From: Undaria pinnatifida
Lineage: Eukaryota > Sar > Phaeophyceae > Laminariales > Alariaceae
Direction: 5' to 3'
Length of the DNA stretch: 64,000 nucleotides
Assembly: GCA_012845835.1 (NCBI GenBank)
Contig: JABAKD010000009.1
Location: 6,548,904 to 6,612,903 of the forward strand
The notes beneath the pieces are model-generated. The model was not told where the DNA came from and ran no database searches. It was given only the letters and a program-made list of their open reading frames with translations. Both the position numbers and the translations under genes were made by a program. The number at the start of each line of letters is the position of its first letter. The first letter of the stretch is position 1. This document shows positions 35,101 to 44,071 of this stretch, one piece after another.

Positions 35101-38100
35101 CTTAGGCCTGACGCCATGTGATACTGGGGTTGGTGGTCATCGATCTTGGGACGACCTCCCTGGTAACTTTCCGAGCGCCGGGTCCGGCGCCCGTGTGCTT
35201 TTTGTTTTGTTTTTTGACGTGTTCCACTCCTTGACATTTGGCTTCTTACGTACGGTTGGCTGCCACTTGTTGACAAGGTGGACTCGGAAGACCTGCCGCT
35301 TAATGTCGGTCGCGAGATCCTCCAGCGGTCGAAGATGCTCAGCGTGATCAGCAAGCGCCTGGTGCGGAAGTCTCTGGACATGTTCACCAAGATGGCAGAC
35401 GACAAGGAGAAATACAAGGTCTTTTGTGAGTATGTACAGTCCCACCCTCCTAGCCGCGTCTCGTCCTGTCCTTTCGATACCTTGTTTTTTGCCGGCGGGA
35501 GGGCTAACTGCTAAGGACGCTTCAGCTGTGAGATGGAGAATTTCGTCAAAAGTAACCTGTGCAAGCCTCGTATGATCCTTCGATCGCGCGTGCTACTGGG
35601 CTTATGACCTCGTGAAAGATACAGGGGGTGACTCCCCTCGGTTACCGTACCAAGGTCTGCAGGCCGGACGTTTTGTTTCGCCTGTTTCCTCCTTGTGGGT
35701 ACAGGCACTACTCGTGCTCGACATTAGGGTGCGTTTTCTATTCCAGTAGGAAAGGGCTTGATGGGGGTGGTATCCGAGGGATGATGCAATCCTGTGCGAA
35801 GCGTCCGCGGTAGCTTTGAAGGTCATTTGCTTGACCTACGAATTCAAAGCGTTGTTTCGCCCCCCGCCCCCCCCCCTTCCACGTCCTGGTTAATCTGCTC
35901 TCAGGGGAGAACTTCGGCAAGTACTTGAAGGTGGGAGTGGTGGAGGACGAAGACATGAAGGAGGAGCTCGCCGTGCTGTGCCGCTTTTTCTCGAAGAACC
36001 ACGGAGAGGACTTTGTGTCGTTCGACGAGTACGTCAAGGAAATGAAGGTGTGTGTTGGTGATTAAATACCGATAATATGTATGTACTGTGCAATAAGGAA
36101 ACCGAGACATGTGTCTTCGTGATTAAAACCGATAGTACGTGTAGGAAATGAAGGTCGGTCGATGGTGCAGTGCAGCTACAGCCGAAGAGTTTGCCTCCCA
36201 ACAAATATTATAGGAGACCACGGTTTGCCCCTTTGACTGACCTCCCTCGTGCACTGAAAATAGTATGTTGACGCCACAAGAAAGGCCTTGACACGCCCAA
36301 GACCCTTGACTGACCGCCCCTACGTATTCACCACATAAACTATGTCCCATGTAAAGGAGGAGTGGTATCCTTTTTGTAGATTTCGTTCGCTGTGTGCCGT
36401 CTCATTAATGCCTTGGCCTTGTCGGACCATTCATGATATCGTACGATAGGATATCCTCTTGTGTATTTGCCCGTGTGGTTTTATGAAATACGTTCGAGCG
36501 TTTTTTTTTTTGATGCCTCAACCGCCTTGTCCGACGAAATACCGTCGCTCGCATCCTCACTCCACTTCCACCCTCCTCGATACGCCTTGCCGCACCGTGC
36601 ACATTCTGCAACTCACCACAAAACAGGATGACCAAAAAGCGATCTACTACGTCGCCGCCGACTCGCGCGCCTCCGCCGAAATGTCGCCCGCGCTGGAGAA
36701 GGCGACTTCTCTCGGGTGAGAAAAGGGATTGTCGTTGCATTTTTTGTTGCTTTTGCCTACGAAAAACGGGGCGCAGCTATAGGGAATCTACGGGACAATC
36801 AGGCGACGCTGGCATCCTCCCGCCCGCCCGCAAACATTTATTTTAGCCATTTGGCGACGGTTTTCTTTCGGAATGACGCTTGGAAAGCTTTCAGTTAACT
36901 TGACTCTTTTCCAGCTCGTAAAATGATTTTATTATAGTCTACTTCGAAGTGTTTAGTCCCGTTAACAGCAGTGCATCCTAAAATGGTTAGCAATCAATAG
37001 TAGTAGTCAATCGGCTGCATGTCGGCGGCTGATGCTGTTATCATTTGTACGTGCATTTTATAAAGGTATTATAAACACGTCAGGTGTGAGTCATATCAAT
37101 TAAGGGTCGATCCTCATCTTGTGCAAACTGCGTGGTATCACCGGCCGCTCTTTTTTACACATGTATTATCATTTTGAATACATAACATTATGACTCTTTG
37201 TAAGTATCTTCGGGTTTTAGTTTCCGCGCGCCTTTTTTGTTGATCCTGTCTTAAAAACTAACCCGCAAAACTGCGGACGTTTCAGGTACGACGTGCTGTT
37301 CATGACGGAGCCCCTCGACGAGCTGACGGTTCAGGCCATCGGAGAGTACGGCGGGAAGACGCTCACCGATCTCGGGAAGGAGAACGTTGACCTGGCTGGC
37401 GACGAGGACGAGAAGACGAAGAAGGAGGAGCAGTCCACCGAGACCGAGGGTAAGAATCCTAGACGCGTCGTCTTCTCCCTTCCTCCTTTCGTGCGTGTCC
37501 CCTTCCTTCCCTCGCCTTTCCTCCGATGATGTCGTTGTTGATGTCCTTGTCGTTAAAGTGGTGCCAACAACAACAAAACCTACCTGGTAGATTGTCTATT
37601 CCGCTGACATCCGATCACCCGAACTAATAATTCCCGCTTGCCCCCCCCGCGCTCCTCCCTGTTACCCGGAACACGGAACGCCCATCACCACCGACATCAC
37701 CATGTACCAGGCTTCCGGCAATGGCTTCAGGAGCAACTGGGAGAGAAGCGTGTCCAAAAGGTCGAGGTTTCCCAGCGCCTGGTTGGCTCGGCTGCCACCC
37801 TGGTTCAATCCTCGTACGGTATGTCCCCCACGATGGCACGATACATGCGCGCCCAAGCCGTAGCCTTCGGAGAACAGGACTCCACCATGACCGGCTCCCA
37901 GCAGGCCATCATGGAGATCAACCCTGAGCACCCGGTCGTGAGGTCGCTACAATCTAGCTTTGAAACCGCGCCTGATGCGGATTCGACGAAGCAGACCGCG
38001 CTGCTACTGTACGATATCGCTGCTTTAACGGGCGGATACAGCATTGATGACCCTAATGCGTTTGCGAAGCGGGTGACGGGGATGCTTGAGGAACGCATCG

Positions 38101-38159
38101 GGGGGGAAGGGGCGGGGGCGAGCGAGGGAGGGGTTAGCGATGCCGAGGTGGTTGGCTAG
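29179..38159 (+). CDS. HSP90C: Plastid-targeted Hsp90 chaperone (HSP90C)
   Basis: An ATP-driven dimeric chaperone of the plastid stroma. Eleven exons: 29179-29679, 31700-31819, 32310-32426, 33176-33307, 33577-33738, 33945-34250, 35278-35425, 35905-36047, 36627-36715, 37286-37449, 37711-38159; phases close throughout, giving 776 residues. Plant HSP90C proteins are of similar size. The leader is bipartite: [10 protein letters not shown], a hydrophobic LSLSLV core, then HTSAF|TGG with Phe25, then a Ser/Arg-rich transit region. ATP-site blocks: [13 protein letters not shown] (Asn present), [18 protein letters not shown]. The middle domain contains [10 protein letters not shown] with the catalytic-type Arg. 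The C-terminus has neither MEEVD nor KDEL, excluding cytosolic and ER forms. Intron 2 uses a GC donor (AG|GCAAGC at 31820). Introns hold R1 repeats and decayed copies of exon edges. A mitochondrial TRAP1 is less likely, given the SAF motif and the sequence of the ATP-binding block. Confidence 0.93.
32757..32812 (+). pseudogene. Ghost copy of the HSP90C exon 4 start, in intron 3
   Basis: TTTTGTGTCTGCGCGTGCAG followed by CACAAGTGGGAGCCGACAAG copies the true exon 4 acceptor and start at 33158-33200 (TGTGTCGTTACGTGCAG, then TACAAGTGGGAGTCGCAGCA). Translated, HKWEPTSNN echoes YKWESQQSN and then hits a stop. It is a decayed duplication, not a usable exon. Confidence 0.7.
33421..33490 (+). repeat. 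R1 repeat, HSP90C intron 4
   Basis: TTCAGCTGAGATCGGGGATT then GCCGAAACTCATATTTGCAA, GCTG and ATCGCTCGTGCT follow the R1 order, in sense orientation. A fragment of R1 start (ACGTCAGCTGTGAGTTCGA) also lies at 33038 in intron 3. Confidence 0.6.
34591..34740. repeat. Foldback element with 28-bp arms in HSP90C intron 6
   Basis: CTTACCAC..ATTCGAGAAAAT (34591-34619) is repeated inverted at 34714-34740 (ATTTTCTCGAATGTGGTAAG). The loop of about 95 bp includes a short GGGTTAGGGTTAGGG tract. Confidence 0.75.
34826..34930 (+). pseudogene. Ghost copy 1 of the HSP90C exon 6 end, in intron 6
   Basis: Its ACGACAAGTTTTGAGAAGCT and the following CTCCCGCGGTGA, CCTTGCGTGATGTGGTGAGC copy the true exon 6 end and donor (34196-34260), with mutations including an in-frame TGA. 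Similarity runs on into the intron (CTGTACAAGGTGTGGTGTTGG), so the duplicated unit spanned the splice site. Confidence 0.75.
34978..35075 (+). pseudogene. Ghost copy 2 of the HSP90C exon 6 end, in intron 6
   Basis: GCCGACAAGATTTAGGAGGT, then GGCTCATGTTTCTGCATGGT and GCCGTGAGTTTTGTC, again match the exon 6 end and donor, with a stop codon. It starts about 150 bp after ghost copy 1, so the two look like tandem duplicates. Confidence 0.7.
35519..35595 (+). repeat. R1 repeat, HSP90C intron 7
   Basis: CTTCAGCTGTGAGATGGAGA, then TTCGTCAAAAGTAACCTGTG, CAAGC and TTCGATCGCGCGTGCT, follow the family order in sense orientation. Confidence 0.65.
36100..36165 (+). pseudogene. Ghost copy of the HSP90C exon 8 end, in intron 8
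   Basis: The intron start GTGATTAAATACCGATAATA at about 36058 is copied as GTGATTAAAACCGATAGTAC at 36119, and AGGAAATGAAGGT at the exon 8 end (36038) recurs at 36144. The order of the two parts is swapped relative to a simple single copy, as expected at the junction of a short tandem duplication across the donor site. Confidence 0.6.
37076..37150 (+). repeat. R1 repeat, HSP90C intron 9
   Basis: ACACGTCAGGTGTGAGTCAT, then AAGGGTCGATCCTCATCTTG, TGCAAACTGCGTGGTATCA and CCGGCCGCTC; sense orientation. Confidence 0.6.
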
Positions 38160-38164
38160 ATGGT

Positions 38165-38400
38165 GTTGGTGGTTGTTGGCGTAAGGCGAAATCGGTTTAT
38201 TTGGTGGTTTTGGGCGAAAACGTTTCAGGTGGCTGTGGGCTGAACCGTTTTGTGTGGGTTGTGGCCTGAAACGTTTTTGGTGGTTGTGGGCGAAAAAACG
38301 TGTTTGTTGGTTGGCGGTGAAACGTTTTTTTGGGGGAGCGTGCGGACTGGAACGTTTTTGGTGGTTTGGGGCGAAAACGTTTCGGGTTATTGCTGTGTAA
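38165..38400 (+). repeat. AAACGTTTT/GGTGGTTGTGGGC minisatellite after HSP90C
   Basis: About seven degenerate units of roughly 30 bp, of the form GGTGGTTGTGGGCGAAAACG followed by TTTT. The tract begins directly after the HSP90C stop (38157-38159), so it probably falls within or beside the 3' UTR. The minus-strand Pro/Lys/Thr open frame across it is an artefact. Confidence 0.75.
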
Positions 38401-38409
38401 TGGCTGGTG

Positions 38410-39480
38410 AGAGAGCGGGCGGGCTTTGCTTGCTAGATTTGCTTGCTTGCCGCAGCGCTGGGCGACTGGCTGCTGACCTGCCGTGGGGGCGGTGCACACT
38501 TTTTATTGTTTTTTGCCGGGTGTGGGGTTGTGTGCGGTGGGTTTTCCTACGGGTGTGTTTAATGCATTTTTAGGGGGTGGGTATAGGGATTATGCTGAAC
38601 TCATGAGAGTTGTCGAGTTGGTCCGGCGGTGGACCGTCATGAGGAGTCGACATTAGCCGGCGGAGAGACGTTGTCTGCCAATTTTAGTGTTTGAAGGCAG
38701 ACGCTCTCTGCCGATAATAGGAGGTGGTAAGGTTATTAAGTCAGCACGCTGCGACCTCGAAACGCCTACGTTCACCCAGAACGCTCTTGAACCCGTTCTT
38801 CGACCCTTCGACCTTTCACATGCCTCTTCGGCGCAATGTCCGCGGCGTAGGTTTGTCTGTTTAACCTTGGTTTTCGGAGGCACAACGGTCCGTCTCATTG
38901 TGAATTGACTAGAAAAAAGATGGCCACGTTTTGCTTGAAAACGGAATTACAAAGCACTCCTCTGTGATGCACTTGGCACAAGTTGACGAAGGAATGCCCC
39001 CGACACTACCGAGTGGGGGAAACCTCACCGGGGGACATGACAGCCTGTCGATGTGACGAAATTAAAATACGTACTGGTAGGTTGTTGTGGCGAAATCTAT
39101 TTTCTTACCATATCATTGCTTTTTGATCTGGATACATCAGAAAAATTGGTTAATGCTGATGGGACCCCGAGAGAATGCGACAAGGCAAAAAGTTTGGTAT
39201 TATCAACCTCCTGGACTCGCAGTGCGAGCGCAGGACGGGTAGGATCATCATGCTGCGCTCGTCGTACGACTCCTTGCTATGCAGTATCCCGGACACTAGC
39301 TCTTGTCATCCCCCGGTCACGCAGCGGTTGATGCTGTAGTGATCACTTTTTGTCGTCAATTTCCCCTTGTACTCTTATTTTTCCCTTGTGATATTTGGCA
39401 CAGACGTGCCGCCGGTCGGTGTGGCCTACCATGGAAAAAAAAAGCCCCCAATCGTCGTCAAAGTGGAGACCCGACATCGC
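38410..39480. other. Intergenic stretch, no gene recognised
   Basis: An open frame at 39053-39331 (plus) looks somewhat protein-like in its first half (LFDLDTSEKLVNADGTPREC) and may be a worn retroelement fragment, but I cannot assign it. The rest shows nothing. Confidence 0.3.
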
Positions 39481-39486
39481 CATTTG

Positions 39487-39960
39487 AAATGCCCCCAACC
39501 ATCAACAAAATGCTTTCAACCATGATCACAGCAATGCCTCCAACCATGGTCAAGCGCCCCCCCCCATGGTCAAAATGGCACCGACCATCATGCCGACGAG
39601 ACCTTGCAAAATCGTAGAGCTGCGGCACTAAATTGCAAGCCGCACGCTACCAACCTCAACAGACCTCACCTTCATTTTGATTGGCCAAGCCTAATCCCAC
39701 CCCGCATATTTTTTGGGCTAGGCTAAGGCTTAGACTGATGGTTGGGTTTGGGGCCTGATCCAACCCGAAGGCCGTGAGCGCGTACGCGCGAACCCTACAT
39801 GGTGTGGCTTGCAGCTAGTCCTGCAGTTATAAGATTGCAAGGAGGTGCGCCTCAACATGCCTCCAACCACCCATCGTCAAGGTGCCTTCAACCATCGCCA
39901 AGGTCCCCCCAAACATCGTCAACATGCCTTCAACCATCGTCCCAAGGGCCCCGACCGCCG
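39487..39960. repeat. CCAACCATCGTCAA tandem repeats, two blocks
   Basis: Units of about 24 bp (ATGCCTCCAACCATCGTCAA) form arrays at 39490-39600 and 39855-39950. Between them is ordinary non-coding DNA. The open frames rich in Pro/Thr/Met are repeat-derived. Confidence 0.7.
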
Positions 39961-40484
39961 CTCGGTGGTGTCTTTACAGCCAGAAAGCCAGTTACATGCA
40001 ACCACGACGCTAATACCATCGAGAAACACCGCGTGCCCCTCGGCGGTATCCCGGTCAAAGAACGCCGCCTGAAAAATTAGAGCATATGCCAGGCTCCCCC
40101 CGACGGCATCCGAGTCAAACGCTACAGCAAGAAGAGAAACCCCGCGTGTGCCCTCCGGCGCATTACTAACTGGCCGCCAGGAAGACTAAAAAACACCGTC
40201 AGCCACCTCGGGCGGTACGCCCGCCCACAGGCGCGAGGAAGACCAAAAAAGAAAACGGCGAATACGCAGTTATTGTTATGAAAAAGTGATAGCATCAGCC
40301 GTCGACGCCATTGACAAACTGAGGGGCCATTTTCGAATAACACGCCCGCCCCCTAAAGACATAAGGCGCGACGAACACAAACAAAAACGAGCGCCGAAAA
40401 GCCGGGCAACACCCCCACCCGAAGGCGCCAACGAAGCAGCTACAAAAAACACACTGGGTCACCAACAAAATAGCACACCAGCGG

Positions 40485-40860
40485 GGGCTAATCAATCACG
40501 CCTTCTCGGTGGAGATCAACTAATCACGCCCTCTAGATGGAAGCTAACTAATCGTGCCCCCTCGCTCCTAACCACGCCTCCTTCACGGAGGCCATTTCAT
40601 CACGCCTTCTCGATGGGGGCTAACTAATCACGCCCCCTGGCCATGGAAGCTAATTAATCACGCCCCTCCATGTAGGCAGCGATCATTAGGGGGCATCCTC
40701 GTTCCATCCCCGGGTTTGACTGGTGGATGGACATGGATGGATCAGTGGTCATCCACGTCTTGTAGATGATATGTCGAAATCAGGCCCCCTCCATGGAAGC
40801 TAATTCATCACGCCCTCTCGATGGAAGGGGCTCTAATCACGCCAAAGTCATCTCGGACTG
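40485..40860. repeat. TAATCACGCCCCCT tandem repeat, block 1
   Basis: Units of about 30 bp (CTAACTAATCACGCCCCCTC plus GATGGAAG). It includes a longer segment (CATCCCCGGGTTTGACTGGT to CATCCACGTCTTG, 40705-40763) that recurs at 41775-41830 in block 2. Confidence 0.75.
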
Positions 40861-40920
40861 ACGGGGGGGGGGGGGGTCCTCAGTTAGACCAATTAGACAA
40901 ACAAAACACCCAACAGACGA

Positions 40921-41435
40921 CGCACGAAACGATAGAGGTACGTAGCAGTTTTCGTCTAAAACGTTTCCTGCATGACGGGGCTCCTTTGCCTCAAATCGTC
41001 GGAAACGCGATATGACTGATTCTACGATAGCACCCCCCCAAAAAAACCCAGCAATTTTCTTTAACGAACGTTTCATGGCTGCTCGCTACAAGGAAGGATA
41101 CTATCGAAAACAAAGTACCCCTATATTTTCTTGTGGGCACAGGTCTGTCGATCGATGACGTCGGGGTGTCGAGGGGTACCGTATTTCACGAGGTAAGACC
41201 GGGAGCTGGTTTCGAAACCGGCGATTTCGTTAAAGAAAAAGATGGGGGGGCTACCGCAGAACGAATCATATTATTTTGCATGGTTTTCGTGTTGTGTGTA
41301 CCTAGGCCATGGGATTTTTTCATCCGGATCAGTTTTATTCTTCTCCGAATCAGTTTTTGGGGAGAGGTCTTACGCTCCTAAACTGAGGAACACCTCAGAC
41401 AAAAAGTAGAGTTCCTCTCTCTATCGTCGCACGCG
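40921..41435. mobile_element. MITE-A, copy 4, interrupted by MITE-B
   Basis: Left part AACGATAGAGGTACG to AAATCGTCGGAAACG (to about 41012) and right part from CCTAGGCCATGGGATTTTTT (41300) to CTCTATCGTCGCACGCGTC match MITE-A. The sequence between is a different element (MITE-B), absent from copies 1-3, so it inserted into this copy. Confidence 0.75.
41013..41268. mobile_element. MITE-B, copy 1, nested in MITE-A
   Basis: Inverted ends are GATTCTACGATAGCACCCCC and GGGGGCTACCGCAGAACGAA. A second copy, alike over nearly its whole length, lies at 44716-44966. Shared internal blocks: CTTTAACGAACGTTTCA, TCGATCGATGACGTCGGGGT, GAAACCGGCGAT. A frame in this copy (GLSIDDVGVSRG, HEVRPGAGFETGD) looks protein-like but is broken in the other copy. 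Confidence 0.75.
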
Positions 41436-41679
41436 TCAACAACACCCTTCGAATCTCATTGGTGATTTACAATACCAATAGCTAAACACCTAGTCGAAGC
41501 CTGTTGATTTTTTCATCGGGTTAATTAAGACTACTATAACAATCTCGACGTCAGATTTTTGGGGTGGCGTACTTCGAAGGATATATAGAACTCTTCAAGC
41601 GAAGAGCGTCGGGAAAAAAAAAAAGGTGCAACCCTACCGCAGCGTGCGTCGCAAGTCCTGCCCCCCCCCCCCCCAATCG

Positions 41680-42075
41680 GTGGAGGGTAATTAGCCACGC
41701 CTCTCCTCCACGCGGGCTAACATAATCACCCCCCCTGCACGGAAGCCGTATTCCTTAGGGGACACCCTGAATACATCCCCGGGTTCGACTGGTGGACGGA
41801 TATGGATCAGTGATGATCCACTCCACGCCTTGAGGCCATAACGCTAATCACGCCTCACCCATGGGGGGCAGCTAGCTAATCACTGGCGGCAAAGCCAATC
41901 ACGCCTACCTACTCCGTCGAAGACGCAAAGCATAGCAGAGCAGAGCAACCCCAAACAACCACTGCAGCAGCAGAAGCTAAAAAAATCACACGCCCTCTCT
42001 CAAGAGGCTAGTTGATCACGCCCTCCTCAATCGAGGGGAGTCAATCGAGGCGAGTCAATCGCGACTCCCCCTCAG
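41680..42075. repeat. TAATCACGCC tandem repeat, block 2
   Basis: The same family as block 1, more degenerate, with TAATCACGCCTC-type units and the shared CATCCCCGGGTTCGACTGGT segment. Probably the two blocks were once one array or arose by segmental duplication. Confidence 0.65.
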
Positions 42076-42349
42076 TGGAGGGGGGTTCGGCGGCGGCCGC
42101 GGCTTTTGCTTTCTCCTCCGCCCTGCGTTGCTGCAACTCTTCCAAGGAATACCCCCACAGTTGTTCCCTGAAGTAAATCAGGAAGTTCGTCGCCTACGCG
42201 CGCGCAAAAAATCCAAGAAAAAAAGGGGACAGCAGCAGCATCGAGCAACAAATTACAGAACTGCTTGTACAGCAGGAAGGACACGTACAGGAGCACCATT
42301 TTTGGGGGGGGGAAATAGTAGCACATCAGGAAGGACACGTGCTACGATA

Positions 42350-42500
42350 TGGGGGGGGGTGTACTCAGTTTTTGTGGATGGCCGTAGTCGTATGACCATA
42401 GACCCTTGCATCCCTACTATGCCGGGACGGAGCACGTCGGGCTCTCACCAACCAGGCAGACATTGCTTGCACCAAGCGCGAAGCGCCGTGAGGTTTTCGG
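42350..42500. repeat. R3 repeat next to a G-tract, copy 1
   Basis: A run of G is followed by TGTACTCAGT, then CCGTAGTCGTATGACCATAG, ACCCTTGCATCCC and GGGACGGAGCACGT. Related copies follow G-tracts at 47960 and 46690, and appear reversed at 19225-19340 and 48300-48420. Confidence 0.65.
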
Positions 42501-42864
42501 CGAGTCGCATGAAGGGAGAACTGCATCCTTCCAAGAGGCGCTCGTAAGACGGACTTCGGCACCTTGTGCCTAGTTTCTTGCTTATGGATAACAGCGCCAA
42601 CGAGTTATACTTTGTTTTCTGGTGTGGCCACTCCAGATACAGCAATGGGTACTACTATGTAACTGCCTCGTGGGTGCCTTACCGTATGTACACTACGTGA
42701 TGCGATCATTCCTCTTGCGCTATGATATGGGTGTCACTTTTTCGCCAGGGCAGTTTTGATTGACGGGGCTCCTGACCTGTAGAACTAGCTACCCAACTCA
42801 CGGGAATGCGGTTCGAGTTTTACAGTATTGTTCGCTACAGTGTGTGTTCTGCACATTAAACCGA

Positions 42865-43135
42865 TATTTCCACCCACCCATCTACATCCAGCACAAGCAG
42901 CGTCCGTGCTGGTGCCTATAGAGAGACGAGCTCTGCTATCACAAACTACGAGACAGAGATACACACTGCAAATACTATAGAGAGACGAGCTCTGCTATCA
43001 CAAACTACGAGACAGAGATACACACTGCAAATACAGTAAGGTGAATTTTGGCCATGCAATGCCAACCGCAATGAGCGCGCGGGCAGAAAACGAAAATGTG
43101 CATGCCAGCACACCAGACTATATTTGCAGTAAAAA
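42865..43135. repeat. R2 dispersed repeat, copy 2, with internal 58-bp tandem duplication
   Basis: Matches 13725-13990 block for block, but the segment from CTATAGAGAGACGAGCTCTG to CACACTGCAAATA is present twice (42918-42975 and 42976-43033), almost without difference. Confidence 0.8.
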
Positions 43136-43506
43136 AGAAAAACATGAAGAAAAAAAAACACGAAACAAAAAACGAAAAGAAAAGAGAAGGGGTACCTGGT
43201 AATATTTGCCACTACTATTCAATACTTCGAAGTATTACAAGTATTTACCTAGGCCATATGCAGGTCATGGGATTTGTTTATAAAGTTGAACTTTCATTTA
43301 TTCTCACAAAGCCTGTTCTTCGGCGGTGTGGAACATGAGCTCCCAACCGAACAGCCTCATGTTCTTTTTAGGCGCGCTTCTCCTGCCGTGGCATGCGTGG
43401 AAGGTACGAGCAGAACGGACCCTAACCCTAGTAACCCACGTCCTTAGTCCTAACCCCCCAAAAAAATTAAACATAAAAAACTATTGATTCTAAAGATTTC
43501 TTCCAA

Positions 43507-43582
43507 ACACGCCATCTGTGACTTCGACAAGTTAAGGGTCGACACTCGTCTTTGCAAGCTGCGTGACACACCGGCGGTTCGT
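43507..43582 (+). repeat. R1 dispersed repeat, intergenic copy
   Basis: CACGCCATCTGTGACTTCGA, then AGGGTCGACACTCGTCTTTG, CAAGCTGCGTGACAC. It is among the best-preserved copies. It lies just before the (TAC)n tract. Confidence 0.65.
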
Positions 43583-43635
43583 CCGTCCTACGGATGTTGT
43601 CAGGGTGAACATCAACAGCAAGTTGTTATAATTTT

Positions 43636-43709
43636 AGCTACTACTACTACTGATACTACTATTGATACTACTATTGATACTACTACTACTGCTACTACTT
43701 CTACTACTG

Positions 43710-43762
<53 letters not shown>

Positions 43763-43883
43763 GATACTACTATTGATACTACTATTGATACTAGTACTAG
43801 TACTAGTACTACTAGTACTGCTAGTACTACTAGTAATACTACTAGTACTACTAGTACTACTAGTGTACTAGTACTACTACTAG

Positions 43884-43934
<51 letters not shown>

Positions 43935-43939
43935 CACTA

Positions 43940-43985
<46 letters not shown>

Positions 43986-44028
43986 CACTACTACTACTAC
44001 TACTATCACTACTACTACTACTACTAGA
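43636..44028. repeat. (TAC)n / (CTA)n trinucleotide tract of about 390 bp
   Basis: Imperfect TAC repeats with GATACTATT and TAGTACTAG variants, the latter being palindromic. The poly-Thr, poly-Leu and poly-Val frames on both strands are artefacts. It begins about 45 bp beyond the 3' end of the DUF1823 gene. Confidence 0.95.
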
Positions 44029-44071
44029 CGCGCGTCATCCCAAGGTAGTAAGCTGTTATGATTCGTCAATG

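Noticed and set aside
38197-38499. Minus-strand 100-codon frame rich in Pro, Lys and Thr
   Set aside because: It translates the AAACGTTTT minisatellite after HSP90C; the periodicity comes from the DNA repeat.
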